Below are positions 1 through 9,013 of a stretch of 41,292 nucleotides of DNA, piece by piece (position 1 is the first letter of the stretch; each line of letters opens with the position of its first letter). The DNA is taken from the NCBI GenBank assembly GCA_002503205.1, contig DARE01000049.1, forward strand, positions 1-41,292, read 5' to 3'. The position numbers were made by a program, and so were the translations under genes. The notes under the pieces were generated by a model. That model was not told the DNA's origin and searched no databases. It saw only the letters and a list, made by a program, of their open reading frames with translations. Source of the DNA: Thermoplasmatales archaeon UBA447. Its GTDB lineage: Archaea; Thermoplasmatota; Thermoplasmata; Thermoplasmatales; Thermoplasmataceae.

Positions 1-1353
1 GATGTCAGGAATCCTGATGAGGTTGCACAGATATTTGATGAGATATCCTATGGAAAGGGTGCCAGCATATTGAGGATGATTGAGAATTATGTTGGTGAGG
101 AGAAGTTCAGGGATGGAATAAGGATATACCTGAAGAGGTACCAGTATGGCAATGCCATGGGATCTGATCTGTGGAGCTGCATAGAGGAAGCTTCAGGAAT
201 GCCAATATCAAGAATAATGGAGGCATGGATAAAGAGGAAGGGGTACCCTTTCATTACTGCATCAAGGGAAGGAAGTAGAGTGCTTCTGAAACAGCAGAGA
301 TTCATGCTTGATGGCAAACCAAAAAAGGAGACATGGCCAATACCGGTAACTTACAGAGACCTATCTGGTGATGGAAATTGTCTATTCGAAACTGATGAAT
401 TATCAATTGAATCACATGAAATTGTATCTCTTAACAGAGAGGCAGCAGGGTTTTACAGAGTTTTCTATCAGGGTGACCTCCTGACTGAGGTCCTGAAAAA
501 CGTCCCTAAAATGAGCGGGTATGAAAAGTGGTCTCTTCTCAATGACGCATATGCCTTCCTTTCAAGCCGTATGTCGAATTTTGATACCTACATGAAGATC
601 GCATCAGAACTCAGCAAATACCGGGAACCTATTGTAATGCGGGAGCTGATTTCACATCTCAATGCCCTTGTGCTAATATCCGGAAACAGCAAAAAGATCA
701 AGGACTTTGCACGCAATATATCCTCTGACTATCTGAACTTCTTTGGCGATAGAAAGAAAGACGAAAACCCCAATATATCCATAGCAAGGGGAGCAGCGTC
801 AAGCCTTCTTGTTCTGTGCGATGAATCTTACAGGAACAAGCTTTCATCATTGAGGGATAGTTTCTTCAGAACCGATCCTGATCTTAGAGCAGGGGTTGCC
901 CTTGCCATTTCTCTTGACTACCCTGATGAAGACTATCTGTTCCAGTTATTTTCAAGGGCAGGGACAGACGAGGACAGGGTCAAGATAATATCTGCAATGG
1001 GTTGGTCAAGAAATTCTGGCAACCTTAAAAGGGCTCTTGAGATGATAATGGACGGAAGAATTAAAAAACAGGACTCCACAAGGTTCTACACCTCTGCTTC
1101 ACATTCACCCAATGGAAGGGGACTGCTACTTGATAACTTCGAGAGGATTATTATGCAGCTTCGTGAGACTTTTGTAGGTTCCAGAACACCTGCCAGAGTC
1201 ATAGAGGATACAGTTCCGTATCTTGGTCTTGATTACGAAAAGAGGATTAGGGAGACGCTCAAAGGCCTCAAGACAGATGACCTGAAGAATGGAATATCCA
1301 AAGGGCTGGAGCTTCTGGATGTTAATCTTACCATCAGGAATTCTATGAAATAA
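1..1353 (+). CDS. Tricorn-interacting-factor F2/F3-type M1 aminopeptidase, C-terminal part
   Basis: The frame is open from base 1, so the gene begins before the window. The first visible residues, around DEISYGKGAS, match the M1 (gluzincin) segment holding the catalytic tyrosine (codon 49-51); the HExxH zinc site lies upstream, off the window. The remainder is the all-helical C-terminal domain of M1 aminopeptidases. In Thermoplasma, factors F2 and F3 of this family trim the short peptides released by the tricorn protease downstream of the proteasome, in the cytosol. I cannot tell F2 from F3. The gene ends with TAA and faces the permease on the other strand. Confidence 0.88.
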   Translation, partial: DVRNPDEVAQIFDEISYGKGASILRMIENYVGEEKFRDGIRIYLKRYQYGNAMGSDLWSCIEEASGMPISRIMEAWIKRKGYPFITASREGSRVLLKQQRFMLDGKPKKETWPIPVTYRDLSGDGNCLFETDELSIESHEIVSLNREAAGFYRVFYQGDLLTEVLKNVPKMSGYEKWSLLNDAYAFLSSRMSNFDTYMKIASELSKYREPIVMRELISHLNALVLISGNSKKIKDFARNISSDYLNFFGDRKKDENPNISIARGAASSLLVLCDESYRNKLSSLRDSFFRTDPDLRAGVALAISLDYPDEDYLFQLFSRAGTDEDRVKIISAMGWSRNSGNLKRALEMIMDGRIKKQDSTRFYTSASHSPNGRGLLLDNFERIIMQLRETFVGSRTPARVIEDTVPYLGLDYEKRIRETLKGLKTDDLKNGISKGLELLDVNLTIRNSMK

Positions 1354-1420
1354 GCGATAACTGCGAAAAATTTTAAAAAAATCTCTAATTTATTTAATAA
1401 ATATAAAATGTAAAAAATAT
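1354..1420. terminator. AT-rich convergent intergenic region, likely bidirectional termination zone
   Basis: Between the stop codons of two converging genes lies a 67-base stretch that is almost entirely A and T, with T-runs on both strands (for example the A-run at 1374-1380 and the one near 1412-1416). Archaeal RNA polymerase terminates at such oligo-T tracts without needing a hairpin. The position fits; no experiment is implied. Confidence 0.4.
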
Positions 1421-3109
1421 TTACTGGTTTGATTCCGTCTCAGATTTGAGGGGGTCCATCTGCTTGGACATCCTGTTTGACTCAAGAACCTCGTCAGTAA
1501 AGTCCGGGTGTGAGAACTGCTTCTTGAACCCAGACAGTATGCCCCATGGGTAGAATATTGCCATGGAAACCACGATAACTATCAGAGTCGCCCATGTAAA
1601 TGGTATCAGGTTTCCAACACTGGCTCCGAATATTTTTCCTGTGAAGCCGTCTGAACCTATCATCACCATTATTGTTTCAAAGAGAATGAATACCACATAC
1701 CAGATCACATTCTTAGCGCCTATCTTAACCTTTGAAAGTATTCCTATGATAACTGTTCCAATGAGCATCAGAAGGACAGCATAAGGTTCGGAAGGCCATC
1801 CAGCCCAGAATGGGATCAGAGAACTCAATCCAACAGCAAGAGGAGCAATAATTGGCATTCCCCTAACTCTCTGATTCTTCGGAACCAATCCCTGCCTCCT
1901 TGTTACCATATTCGCAATTGGATTGAGCACAAGTCCCAGATATCCTGCCGCAGACGCGTCATCGATGAATGTATAGATCGTGGGATCAGGTGCCGTTACC
2001 AGCACTATTATCGAACCAATTATTGCAAACACTATAAGAGCAATAAGCGGGATGGCATGCTTTGACTCTATCTTTTTGAGAGATTTGCTTATGAATCCCG
2101 ATCTCCCTATTGCAAAAAGTACTCTGGTACCGCTTCCAAGATATATGTATCCGGTCACGTAAGGAGCAAGAAGACCTGTTACAAGGGCTGCAACAAATAT
2201 CCAGGTTATTCCAGACTTGTGTGCAAAGATAAAGAACGGGTTATTTCCTGCAAGGTGGGTTGTTAAAGCGCTGAAGTCACCAGCTTTAATGCCCAGTGAG
2301 GCAAAATGAAATCCAAATACAACGGCGAAACCTACACCCACATAGATAATACTCTCTATTATCACCGTAAAGATCATTGCCTTACCTATATCATCCCGGT
2401 GTTTAGTCTCCTCGGCGAGATCGGGAATCACTCTTGTAGCACCGAAATCGTACATTACAAGAGGCATTATTCCAAGTATGGAAACCGCCCTGTACGGGAG
2501 CACTCCATAAGCCGTGAAATTGCTGAAATTAGCTACAAAGGCAATAAATCCTAAAACCATTGCGATGTAGAATATAAGTTTGATAATCCCCATTATATTT
2601 GTTGTCCTTCCAAACTCTTTTATCCCAAAGTAATTTATTGGCACGAAGGTAAGTATAAGAAGCGTTCCCACCAGAACACCAGTTGTTGTTGGGAAGCCTG
2701 CGCTTGTCAGGAAAACTCCATGGTAGAAGTAGTCCAGACCAGAAATAATTGCAACAACTTCAATGGGAGGAATGAAAAGGTACCATAACAGGTCGGCCAT
2801 TGAATTGATCAGGTTTGTCCATCGCCCATGGGTGTACATCGTATATCTTGTTGGCCCACCAGCTTCAGGATATACCTTTGACATCTCCACATATGTCATA
2901 GTTATAAGCCCGTATATGATGGCTCCAAAAACAAACCCGAATATCGCTCCGGGTCCAGCTCCTGAAACCATCTGAACTGTCCCGAAAAGTGCACCGTTAC
3001 CAAGTGCGCCAGCAACACCGATAACAAGGAGTTCATAGAAACCAAGTTCCTTCTTCAATCGAATCTTCCCTGGCTTTCTCTTTGTATCAATATTACCTAC
3101 AGATTCCAT
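1421..3109 (-). CDS. APC-superfamily amino acid permease
   Basis: A 562-residue integral membrane protein with about twelve or more hydrophobic segments. The N-terminus carries the APC-type glycine-rich first helix (GALGNGALFGT) and the YPEAGGPTRY motif after helix 2, which are typical of amino-acid/polyamine/organocation secondary transporters. A charged cytosolic tail (FKKQFSHPDF onward) closes the protein. The substrate cannot be read from sequence; uptake of amino acids fits the peptide-degrading lifestyle suggested by the neighbouring aminopeptidase. Start ATG at 3109: a TATAAT-like element centred near 3134 would place the transcript start at or next to the ATG, so the mRNA may be leaderless. 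The promoter overlaps an inverted repeat (separate entry). Confidence 0.87.
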   Translation of the reverse strand: MESVGNIDTKRKPGKIRLKKELGFYELLVIGVAGALGNGALFGTVQMVSGAGPGAIFGFVFGAIIYGLITMTYVEMSKVYPEAGGPTRYTMYTHGRWTNLINSMADLLWYLFIPPIEVVAIISGLDYFYHGVFLTSAGFPTTTGVLVGTLLILTFVPINYFGIKEFGRTTNIMGIIKLIFYIAMVLGFIAFVANFSNFTAYGVLPYRAVSILGIMPLVMYDFGATRVIPDLAEETKHRDDIGKAMIFTVIIESIIYVGVGFAVVFGFHFASLGIKAGDFSALTTHLAGNNPFFIFAHKSGITWIFVAALVTGLLAPYVTGYIYLGSGTRVLFAIGRSGFISKSLKKIESKHAIPLIALIVFAIIGSIIVLVTAPDPTIYTFIDDASAAGYLGLVLNPIANMVTRRQGLVPKNQRVRGMPIIAPLAVGLSSLIPFWAGWPSEPYAVLLMLIGTVIIGILSKVKIGAKNVIWYVVFILFETIMVMIGSDGFTGKIFGASVGNLIPFTWATLIVIVVSMAIFYPWGILSGFKKQFSHPDFTDEVLESNRMSKQMDPLKSETESNQ

Positions 3110-3127
3110 TTTTCATTAACGAGCGGG

Positions 3128-3146
3128 GTGATATAATGATTATCAC
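3128..3146 (-). promoter_or_regulatory. Inverted repeat over the permease promoter
   Basis: GTGATA and TATCAC form 6-base inverted arms around a 7-base centre, and the left arm and centre include the TATA-like element expected to drive the permease. A dimeric repressor bound here would block TBP. A second, stronger-looking TATA (TTTATATATAAA) lies at about 3152-3164. The regulator is unknown; the operator role is inferred from position and symmetry. Confidence 0.4.
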
Positions 3147-3286
3147 ATAAGTTTATATATAAAGTTCTAAAATTTGAGTATTTTATAGCATTATTATACA
3201 AATATATAATTTTAATTATGTTAAAAGTAGATTTATGTAATTTAACCATTGAAGGCTTTTTTGAAAGAGAAGTTAAAAATGTGCCG

Positions 3287-4396
3287 TCAAGAAGAATTAT
3301 TTTTCTTCAGACGATTTTCATAGGTATCAAAAATACGGCTCAGGCACTTTCCGAAATTCCAGTCGAAGTCGTCAACTGCCATGTGAGTATGCCCGCCATA
3401 GAGTCGCGTTCTGAGTGAGTATTTGACCCTGCCAGAAGAGTGGTATTTTGTGACATGTATGTTGAAGCTTCCTTGTTCTATGCCTGCGATTCGGGATATT
3501 CTTGAGACAAATTTTTCCCCTTCAAAAAATATTATGTCATATAGATCATCATCATACGCATCCAGACCGGAAACCTGGATCAGTATGCCCTTTTCCCTTG
3601 CAGGAACTGATATCATGTTCAGTATATCCATGATGCCGATAACACCAACTACCTTTCCCTGCATATCCGTAACGGGTAATGTGTGAAATCTGTTCTTCAG
3701 TAGAGCTCTGGAAGCATCTTCAAGAGTTGATTCTGGATGTACACTGACTGGATTCCCCATCAATGACGAACACTTAAGATCCATTCTGGAAGTCTCGCCA
3801 CTTATGTCTCCCTTCCCTTTGGTCTGCTCTCCCCTGATAATTGCAGATGGAGATATCTCGCCTGCACTGAGTATACCCTTCAGGATCAAAGTTCCATCTG
3901 TTACAGGGATTTCGCTCTCGTCAAGGCTTCTCATTTTCTCCATCGCTGTCTTTATGCTGTCCTCCATGTTTACAGTCTCAGGGGTGGTGGTCATGACATC
4001 TAGCACTTTCATGTTTCTGATATCACTGAATGTCCCGAGGTTGCGCATAATATCTGTTCTTGAAAGTATGCCAACAAGCATCCCCTTCTCTGCGACAGGA
4101 AGTGCGGGAATTCCCGACTTTCGTATCATGTCAATAGCCCTGTAGACATCATCAGACGGCTTCAACCGAGGGGTCCTAACGGCAAGAGAGCCTATTTTTT
4201 CCATGCTCTGAAGGCTCCTTCTCTTCAGCAACTCTCTGAAAAGAAGCATTCCCGTATACGTCTTTCCTGACAGAACAGGTATCTGATGTATGCCTGTCTC
4301 CTTCATCTTTGCGAATGCATCAGTGACTTTAGCCGTTGAGGGAAGTGTCACCAATCCTTCCCTTGTCATTATATCCATTACTTTCATAGACATCAT
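3287..4396 (-). CDS. Four-CBS-domain protein with HPF/RaiA-like C-terminal domain
   Basis: 369 residues. Four CBS repeats are visible at about residues 5-58, 72-120, 130-183 and 212-262, each with the usual pattern of a conserved Pro-Val strand followed by GILS/GIMD-type turns; paired CBS domains bind adenine nucleotides or related ligands. Residues 270-366 do not look like CBS. They read as strand-helix-strand-strand-strand-helix, with HVTKYHSSGRVKYSLRTRLY, a DDFDWN segment and a final basic helix, which resembles the ribosome-hibernation fold of HPF/RaiA (S30AE). That assignment is by eye. It is encoded one base after the glyA stop, so the two are co-transcribed. Start is ambiguous between 4396, 4393 and 4387 (Met-1, Met-2, Met-4). 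Confidence 0.85.
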   Translation of the reverse strand: MMSMKVMDIMTREGLVTLPSTAKVTDAFAKMKETGIHQIPVLSGKTYTGMLLFRELLKRRSLQSMEKIGSLAVRTPRLKPSDDVYRAIDMIRKSGIPALPVAEKGMLVGILSRTDIMRNLGTFSDIRNMKVLDVMTTTPETVNMEDSIKTAMEKMRSLDESEIPVTDGTLILKGILSAGEISPSAIIRGEQTKGKGDISGETSRMDLKCSSLMGNPVSVHPESTLEDASRALLKNRFHTLPVTDMQGKVVGVIGIMDILNMISVPAREKGILIQVSGLDAYDDDLYDIIFFEGEKFVSRISRIAGIEQGSFNIHVTKYHSSGRVKYSLRTRLYGGHTHMAVDDFDWNFGKCLSRIFDTYENRLKKNNSS

Positions 4397-4397
4397 C

Positions 4398-5561
4398 TCA
4401 ATACTTCAGAGAAATTTGAGAAAGCAGTTCCCTGACCTGGTCTTTTACCCTCTCACCTTTTACTGCCCTTTGCATGAGTTCAGCAATTTCGTGCATGTTA
4501 TTGAAACCGTACCTTGAAATTTCAGCTGTACCCACTCTGCCCTCTCTGTCAACAATTATCCCATTTTCCTCCAGCCTTTCACTGAATGACCTGTAATCGA
4601 GCCCTGATTTATTCAAGGAATGGGAATCAACAATTATCTGATGTGTTTCCGAGAACCACGGGGAGAAGCGGACTCCTATGCCAAGATCGTTGAGCTCCTT
4701 TCCTAATGAGTGACTGTTGGATACGACTAGAGATGCATACTTCTCTCCGGACCTGGTCATCTCCTCAGCTGCTACGCCCAGGGCCGCAACCCGGGATGGG
4801 TGGTAATTGTCCATAGATCTCCAGGTGATGTTCCTGCTCATTGTATTGTATATGTCTTCATCATTGGTAAGTATAATCCCTCCCTGTGGCCCGAAGAAAG
4901 ACTTATGTGTCGAACCGAAAAGGACATCACAATACTCCAGAACATCCTTCTGGAAAGCTTTTCCCGCAATAAGGCCCATCACATGGGAACCATCATAGGC
5001 TATCTTCGTGCCATGGGGTTCACAAATTTCCATGATCCGCTTCAAGTCATAGTGCCTGACAAAAAATGATTGGCCAAGCACCAGAAGGTTGGGAGATGTA
5101 ACCTGCATGAGCTTTTCCAGATTTTCAAACCTGATCTCCTGAGTTGCATCATCATAAGGTATGTGGTAATTTTTAAAGCCTAGCATCTGTGGCAGATATC
5201 CTCCTTCGTATCCGGTATATCCTCCATTTGCCTCAGGTATGGAAAGTACGTTATCTTTCCTTGAAACAAGAGACAGGAGAACGATCTCAGAGGCTATGTG
5301 TCCACCTATAGGCCTTACTTCCGCAAACTTGCTTCCGTAGAGGCTGGATACGAGTTTTTCTGTGGTATGTAAAACCTCTTCGGAATACTTTGCACCACCG
5401 TATGCCTCCTTCCCGTCGATCTCAAGTGAGTATCTTGAAGCCATATCTGAAGACAAAGCCTCTTTTGCCTCCATACTCAGGAAATTCTCTGATACCTGCA
5501 TATTCAGGCATGAATTCCTGAATTCGTTGTGCTTTCTCACAATACTAAGAATTTCAGACAA
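4398..5561 (-). CDS. glyA: Serine hydroxymethyltransferase
   Basis: A PLP enzyme interconverting serine and glycine with transfer of the one-carbon unit to a folate or methanopterin carrier. Visible motifs are KHNEFRNS near the N-terminus, the cofactor-binding AYDGSHVMGLIAG and the PLP-lysine segment GSTHKSFFGPQGG (Lys-220 with the start chosen here). The length of 387 residues is usual for archaeal enzymes. A GTG at 5573 is in frame, but it is itself part of the perfect SD GGAGGTG (5571-5577) and so is unlikely to be the start; TTG at 5561, nine bases downstream of that SD, is preferred. The CBS/HPF-like gene follows after one base. Confidence 0.93.
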   Translation of the reverse strand: MSEILSIVRKHNEFRNSCLNMQVSENFLSMEAKEALSSDMASRYSLEIDGKEAYGGAKYSEEVLHTTEKLVSSLYGSKFAEVRPIGGHIASEIVLLSLVSRKDNVLSIPEANGGYTGYEGGYLPQMLGFKNYHIPYDDATQEIRFENLEKLMQVTSPNLLVLGQSFFVRHYDLKRIMEICEPHGTKIAYDGSHVMGLIAGKAFQKDVLEYCDVLFGSTHKSFFGPQGGIILTNDEDIYNTMSRNITWRSMDNYHPSRVAALGVAAEEMTRSGEKYASLVVSNSHSLGKELNDLGIGVRFSPWFSETHQIIVDSHSLNKSGLDYRSFSERLEENGIIVDREGRVGTAEISRYGFNNMHEIAELMQRAVKGERVKDQVRELLSQISLKY

Positions 5562-5570
5562 ATCCGGGAG

Positions 5571-5577
5571 CACCTCC
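5571..5577 (-). promoter_or_regulatory. Shine-Dalgarno site of glyA that contains an in-frame GTG
   Basis: GGAGGTG is fully complementary to the archaeal 16S 3' end. Its last three bases form an in-frame GTG, which would have zero spacing. The next in-frame start, TTG at 5561, lies nine bases further on, an ordinary distance. Confidence 0.65.
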
Positions 5578-5686
5578 TTTATTTTTTACTATATTAAATT
5601 TCATAGAGCTTGCTAATCATTCCATTGACTTATTTAATGTTTCCAAGTGGTATGTACTTCTGAGAATTTTGGGCAAAAGGTCATCT

Positions 5687-5695
5687 TTTATATCC
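5687..5695 (+). promoter_or_regulatory. TATA element of polB
   Basis: TTTATATCC is centred about 24 bases before the polB ATG, the spacing expected between TATA centre and transcript start in archaea, so the polB mRNA should be leaderless or nearly so. Confidence 0.5.
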
Positions 5696-5713
5696 TTTCT
5701 ACATTAGAGAACC

Positions 5714-8086
5714 ATGGAGATCAGGATGCGGGTCCTTGTTGCCTCATACAGGAGCAGGGATGTTGCAGTTGAACTTTTTGGAAGAACTGATGATGGAAGA
5801 TCAGTTACCGCACTCTATTTTGGATTCAGGCCTTATTTTGATCTTGTTGAACCTTCAGATGCTTGCCTCCAGATGTACCGCGCTGATGAGGAGTATGTCG
5901 ATGAAGAGGATATGAAACTATGGGTGGATGGGGAGGACAGAAATGTAACCAGGATATATGTCTCTTCACCATGGAAAGTCCCTAAATTAAGGGAAAAATG
6001 CGGAAACAGATTCAAGGTCCTTGCAGCCGACATTCCATTCCATCACAGATTCATATATGATATGGATCTGAATCCTTGCATCACAATAACTGGAGAAGAG
6101 ATGCCAAAGGAGAAAGGCAACTTTACCACTGATCTCGTCGTAAAGATAGAAAAGCTGGACAAATGCGAGGATTTCGTGCCTCCTGTCAAGATCCTGAGCT
6201 TTGACATCGAAAATGCTGTCACCCCTGCGAAAGGGGAGGAATATGGCCACATACTGATGATCGGTTATGCTGTCCATGACGGAAGGGAAGTGCACAAGGG
6301 ATACCTTGACGGCGATGAGAAAAAAATTCTCCTGGACTTCGTCTCCTTGATAAAACAGGAAGATCCGGATATCCTAACTGGATACAACATTGATGGATAT
6401 GACCTTCCGGTTATTCAGTCAAGGATGCAGAAATTTGGCATCAGGTTCACAATAGGAAGAGATGGGGAGGTTCCCCACAGGATTCAGGGCCAGTACTGGC
6501 GCCTTCATGGAAGAACTGTATCTGATACATGGTGGGCTGTAAAGAAAATAATGCACCCGAAGCATGAAACTCTGAATTATGTTTCACAGGAGCTCCTAGG
6601 GGAAGGCAAGGATAACATAAACAGGCTGAAAATAGAGGAGGAGTGGGCCAACAGGAGACAGGAGGTTATAGAGTACTGCATAAAGGATGCATACCTTACT
6701 CTTCAGATATTCCAGAAACTCAGGGTTGTTGACAGGAATATGTTCATGTCAACTGTAACAAAATTACCTTATGATGATGTTTCAAATGGAGGGACAAGCA
6801 ATTATGTGGATTCTCTGCTAATAAGGAAAGCAGACAGGGAGAAGATAGGTGTCCCCATGACTTCCCATAACGGCAAGGATAATCCCATAGAGGGAGGTTA
6901 TGTCCATTCCATTGGAGCGGGCATATACGATAATGTTATAGTACTGGACTTCAAAAGTATGTATCCTTCCATGATTATGAAATACAACATATGTTTCACA
7001 ACCCTCTCTCCTGATGGAGAAAATGTTGCCCCAAATGGAATAAAATTCCTTTCAGCCAGCAGGAAACCTGGCCTTGTCCCTAGGCTGCTCAGGGACCTCA
7101 TGGAGGAGAGGGATCGGGTCAAGGCACGCATGAAAGCTGCAAAAGGAGATGAGAGGGAATACCTAGACGGTATACAGGGGGCCCTTAAAATTCTCATGAA
7201 CACATTCTATGGCGTCCTTGCATCCTCATTCTACAGATTCACTAACCTGGAAATCGGAAGTGCAGTCACAGGATATGCCAGGGAAACTATTAAAGGGCTT
7301 ATAGAAAAACTGAAATCAGAGAATTTCCGTGTGATATATGGCGATACGGATTCGGTATTCATCGAGTCTGGTGCCCAGTCTCCGGAAGAGGCTATAAGCA
7401 TTGGAAGAGAACTCAGCGAACGTATCTCCAGGGAAGAGGGAGTCATTGTAGAATTTGAAAAGGTCATGGACCCGCTATTCTCTCATGGAGCAAAGAAGAG
7501 ATATGCAGGAAAAATAATCTATCCTGAATCCCAGAAGGGAGAGGTCCTGGTCAGAGGCTACGAGGTCAGGAGGACTGATTCATTCGATCTTCAGAGTGAA
7601 GCCCTCTCAAAGGTCTTTGAGCTGGTACTGGACAGAAATCTTCAGGGGGCAATAGATTTCAGAAACGATATTATCGGAAAGATAAAGGCCGGAGACACTT
7701 CCTCCATAAATATAGATGATCTTGTGATTTCCCGTTCAGTCAGGGATTTCAGAAATTACAAGGAGCAGTCACTTGCAAACATCAGGGTGGCCAAAAAGCT
7801 GATGGAAATGGGTGAAACCTTCATACCCGGAATGAAGGTTTCCTGGATAGTAACAAACAGCAAAAAATCTCCACAGGAGGTTGAACCTTATATGGATGGC
7901 GTGCCATTCAACGGAACACCAGACTGGGAATACTATGCCAGGAGAGTGGATGAAACACTTAACAGAGTGCTTGAAGGCCTGTCGGAAGACTACAGGGAAT
8001 TACAGGAAAATGGTCGGACTGATACCTCTGGCAAGGCGAAAGACAATATGGATACTCAGCAGAAAAGCCTCTTTGAGTTCTCCTAA
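5714..8086 (+). CDS. polB: Family B replicative DNA polymerase
   Basis: 790 residues with every family B landmark. The exonuclease motifs are SFDIEN (Asp-164), TGYNIDGYDLP (Asp-227/230) and YCIKDAYL (Asp-325). Polymerase motif A is DFKSMYPS (Asp-412), motif B is KILMNTFYG (Lys-492 to Gly-500) and motif C is YGDTDS (Asp-544 and Asp-546). Proofreading and polymerase active sites are therefore both intact. The last residues, QKSLFEFS, form a C-terminal PIP box for docking on the PCNA clamp. No intein interrupts the motifs, which are common insertion points in archaeal polymerases. The gene is monocistronic, begins at ATG behind a well-placed TATA element, and ends two bases from the convergent dehydrogenase. 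Confidence 0.97.
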   Translation: MEIRMRVLVASYRSRDVAVELFGRTDDGRSVTALYFGFRPYFDLVEPSDACLQMYRADEEYVDEEDMKLWVDGEDRNVTRIYVSSPWKVPKLREKCGNRFKVLAADIPFHHRFIYDMDLNPCITITGEEMPKEKGNFTTDLVVKIEKLDKCEDFVPPVKILSFDIENAVTPAKGEEYGHILMIGYAVHDGREVHKGYLDGDEKKILLDFVSLIKQEDPDILTGYNIDGYDLPVIQSRMQKFGIRFTIGRDGEVPHRIQGQYWRLHGRTVSDTWWAVKKIMHPKHETLNYVSQELLGEGKDNINRLKIEEEWANRRQEVIEYCIKDAYLTLQIFQKLRVVDRNMFMSTVTKLPYDDVSNGGTSNYVDSLLIRKADREKIGVPMTSHNGKDNPIEGGYVHSIGAGIYDNVIVLDFKSMYPSMIMKYNICFTTLSPDGENVAPNGIKFLSASRKPGLVPRLLRDLMEERDRVKARMKAAKGDEREYLDGIQGALKILMNTFYGVLASSFYRFTNLEIGSAVTGYARETIKGLIEKLKSENFRVIYGDTDSVFIESGAQSPEEAISIGRELSERISREEGVIVEFEKVMDPLFSHGAKKRYAGKIIYPESQKGEVLVRGYEVRRTDSFDLQSEALSKVFELVLDRNLQGAIDFRNDIIGKIKAGDTSSINIDDLVISRSVRDFRNYKEQSLANIRVAKKLMEMGETFIPGMKVSWIVTNSKKSPQEVEPYMDGVPFNGTPDWEYYARRVDETLNRVLEGLSEDYRELQENGRTDTSGKAKDNMDTQQKSLFEFS

Positions 8087-8088
8087 CC

Positions 8089-8970
8089 TCATGCAGAGTA
8101 TTCCTTCCTGTCAACGATATGGTCAGGTGTTTTCCCATCAATAAATTTCCTCACGTTCTGGCAGGCCCTGTATACTGCGTTAGCCTCAAGTGATCTGTTT
8201 ATCCCTCCTACATGTGGGGTGAGAAGCACATTTTCCGGGATGGGGAAATCCACTTTAGGCTCTCTCCACCACACATCAGTAAGATAATGCTTATCTGGAT
8301 TCTTTCTTAAATATTCCAGCATATCACTCTCCTTTACAACATCTGCCCTGGCAACATTTACAATTGTTTCTCCGTTGAACTTTGAGAGAAGGTGGGAATC
8401 GATTATACCTCGGGTAATGTTTGTCAGAGGCATAGCCAGAACTACAATATCAGACTCCTTGAAAAGTTCCTCCGGTGAATCTACAAATCTGTCAAGGTTC
8501 TCATCCCCATTCCTGCTTCGGGAGTGGGCAATTGTTTCCATATTGAGTGCTTTGGCAATTCTAGCAGTGCTGCGGCCAATCCCTCCATAACCAAAAATTC
8601 CAAGTTTCTTTCCAATCAAGCTGTTTACAGGCAGCTTCTCATATACACCTTTTCTTGCCTGTTTTTCAAAATCTAATATCCTTTTGCTGACAGAGAGAAG
8701 CATGGCAAAAGCATGCTCAGCAACCGGCTCTGAGAATGCACCGGCGTTGCTGCAAATGGTTACTCTTTCAGGAACAGACTTAAAATCCAGGTGGTCTACT
8801 CCTGCGGAAATTGTCTGTATCATTTTCAGGTCCTTTGTAACGGAGTATTTTCTGTAGATAACCTGAACATCAGCACCTTCTGGCTCCATGACCCTTACAT
8901 CTGCTCCTGTAATCTCTCTGCATCTCTGGAGGGCATCTTCACTGAGGTCCCTCATTATGGAAACTATCAT
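8089..8970 (-). CDS. D-2-hydroxyacid dehydrogenase (NAD(P)-dependent)
   Basis: 293 residues, slightly short for the D-isomer-specific 2-hydroxyacid dehydrogenase family. The Rossmann nucleotide loop is GYGGIG (127-132). The catalytic triad is recognisable as Arg-208 (NVARAD), Glu-237 (WWREP) and His-253 (TPHVGG). The substrate-domain signature EHAFAMLLS is at 85-93. The substrate could be a glyoxylate/hydroxypyruvate-type acid or another 2-keto acid; sequence alone does not decide. It lies 43 bases downstream of the small unknown gene and may be the last member of the MoxR/VWA transcription unit. Confidence 0.88.
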   Translation of the reverse strand: MIVSIMRDLSEDALQRCREITGADVRVMEPEGADVQVIYRKYSVTKDLKMIQTISAGVDHLDFKSVPERVTICSNAGAFSEPVAEHAFAMLLSVSKRILDFEKQARKGVYEKLPVNSLIGKKLGIFGYGGIGRSTARIAKALNMETIAHSRSRNGDENLDRFVDSPEELFKESDIVVLAMPLTNITRGIIDSHLLSKFNGETIVNVARADVVKESDMLEYLRKNPDKHYLTDVWWREPKVDFPIPENVLLTPHVGGINRSLEANAVYRACQNVRKFIDGKTPDHIVDRKEYSA

Positions 8971-9013
8971 GCTGGTTTAATGTTTCTCTGGAGATAAGTG
9001 TTTTCAGACCCAT

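Noticed and set aside
3423..4145. Plus-strand ORFs of 87 and 113 codons opposite the CBS gene
   Set aside because: They are antisense shadows of the four CBS repeats; no promoter or SD.
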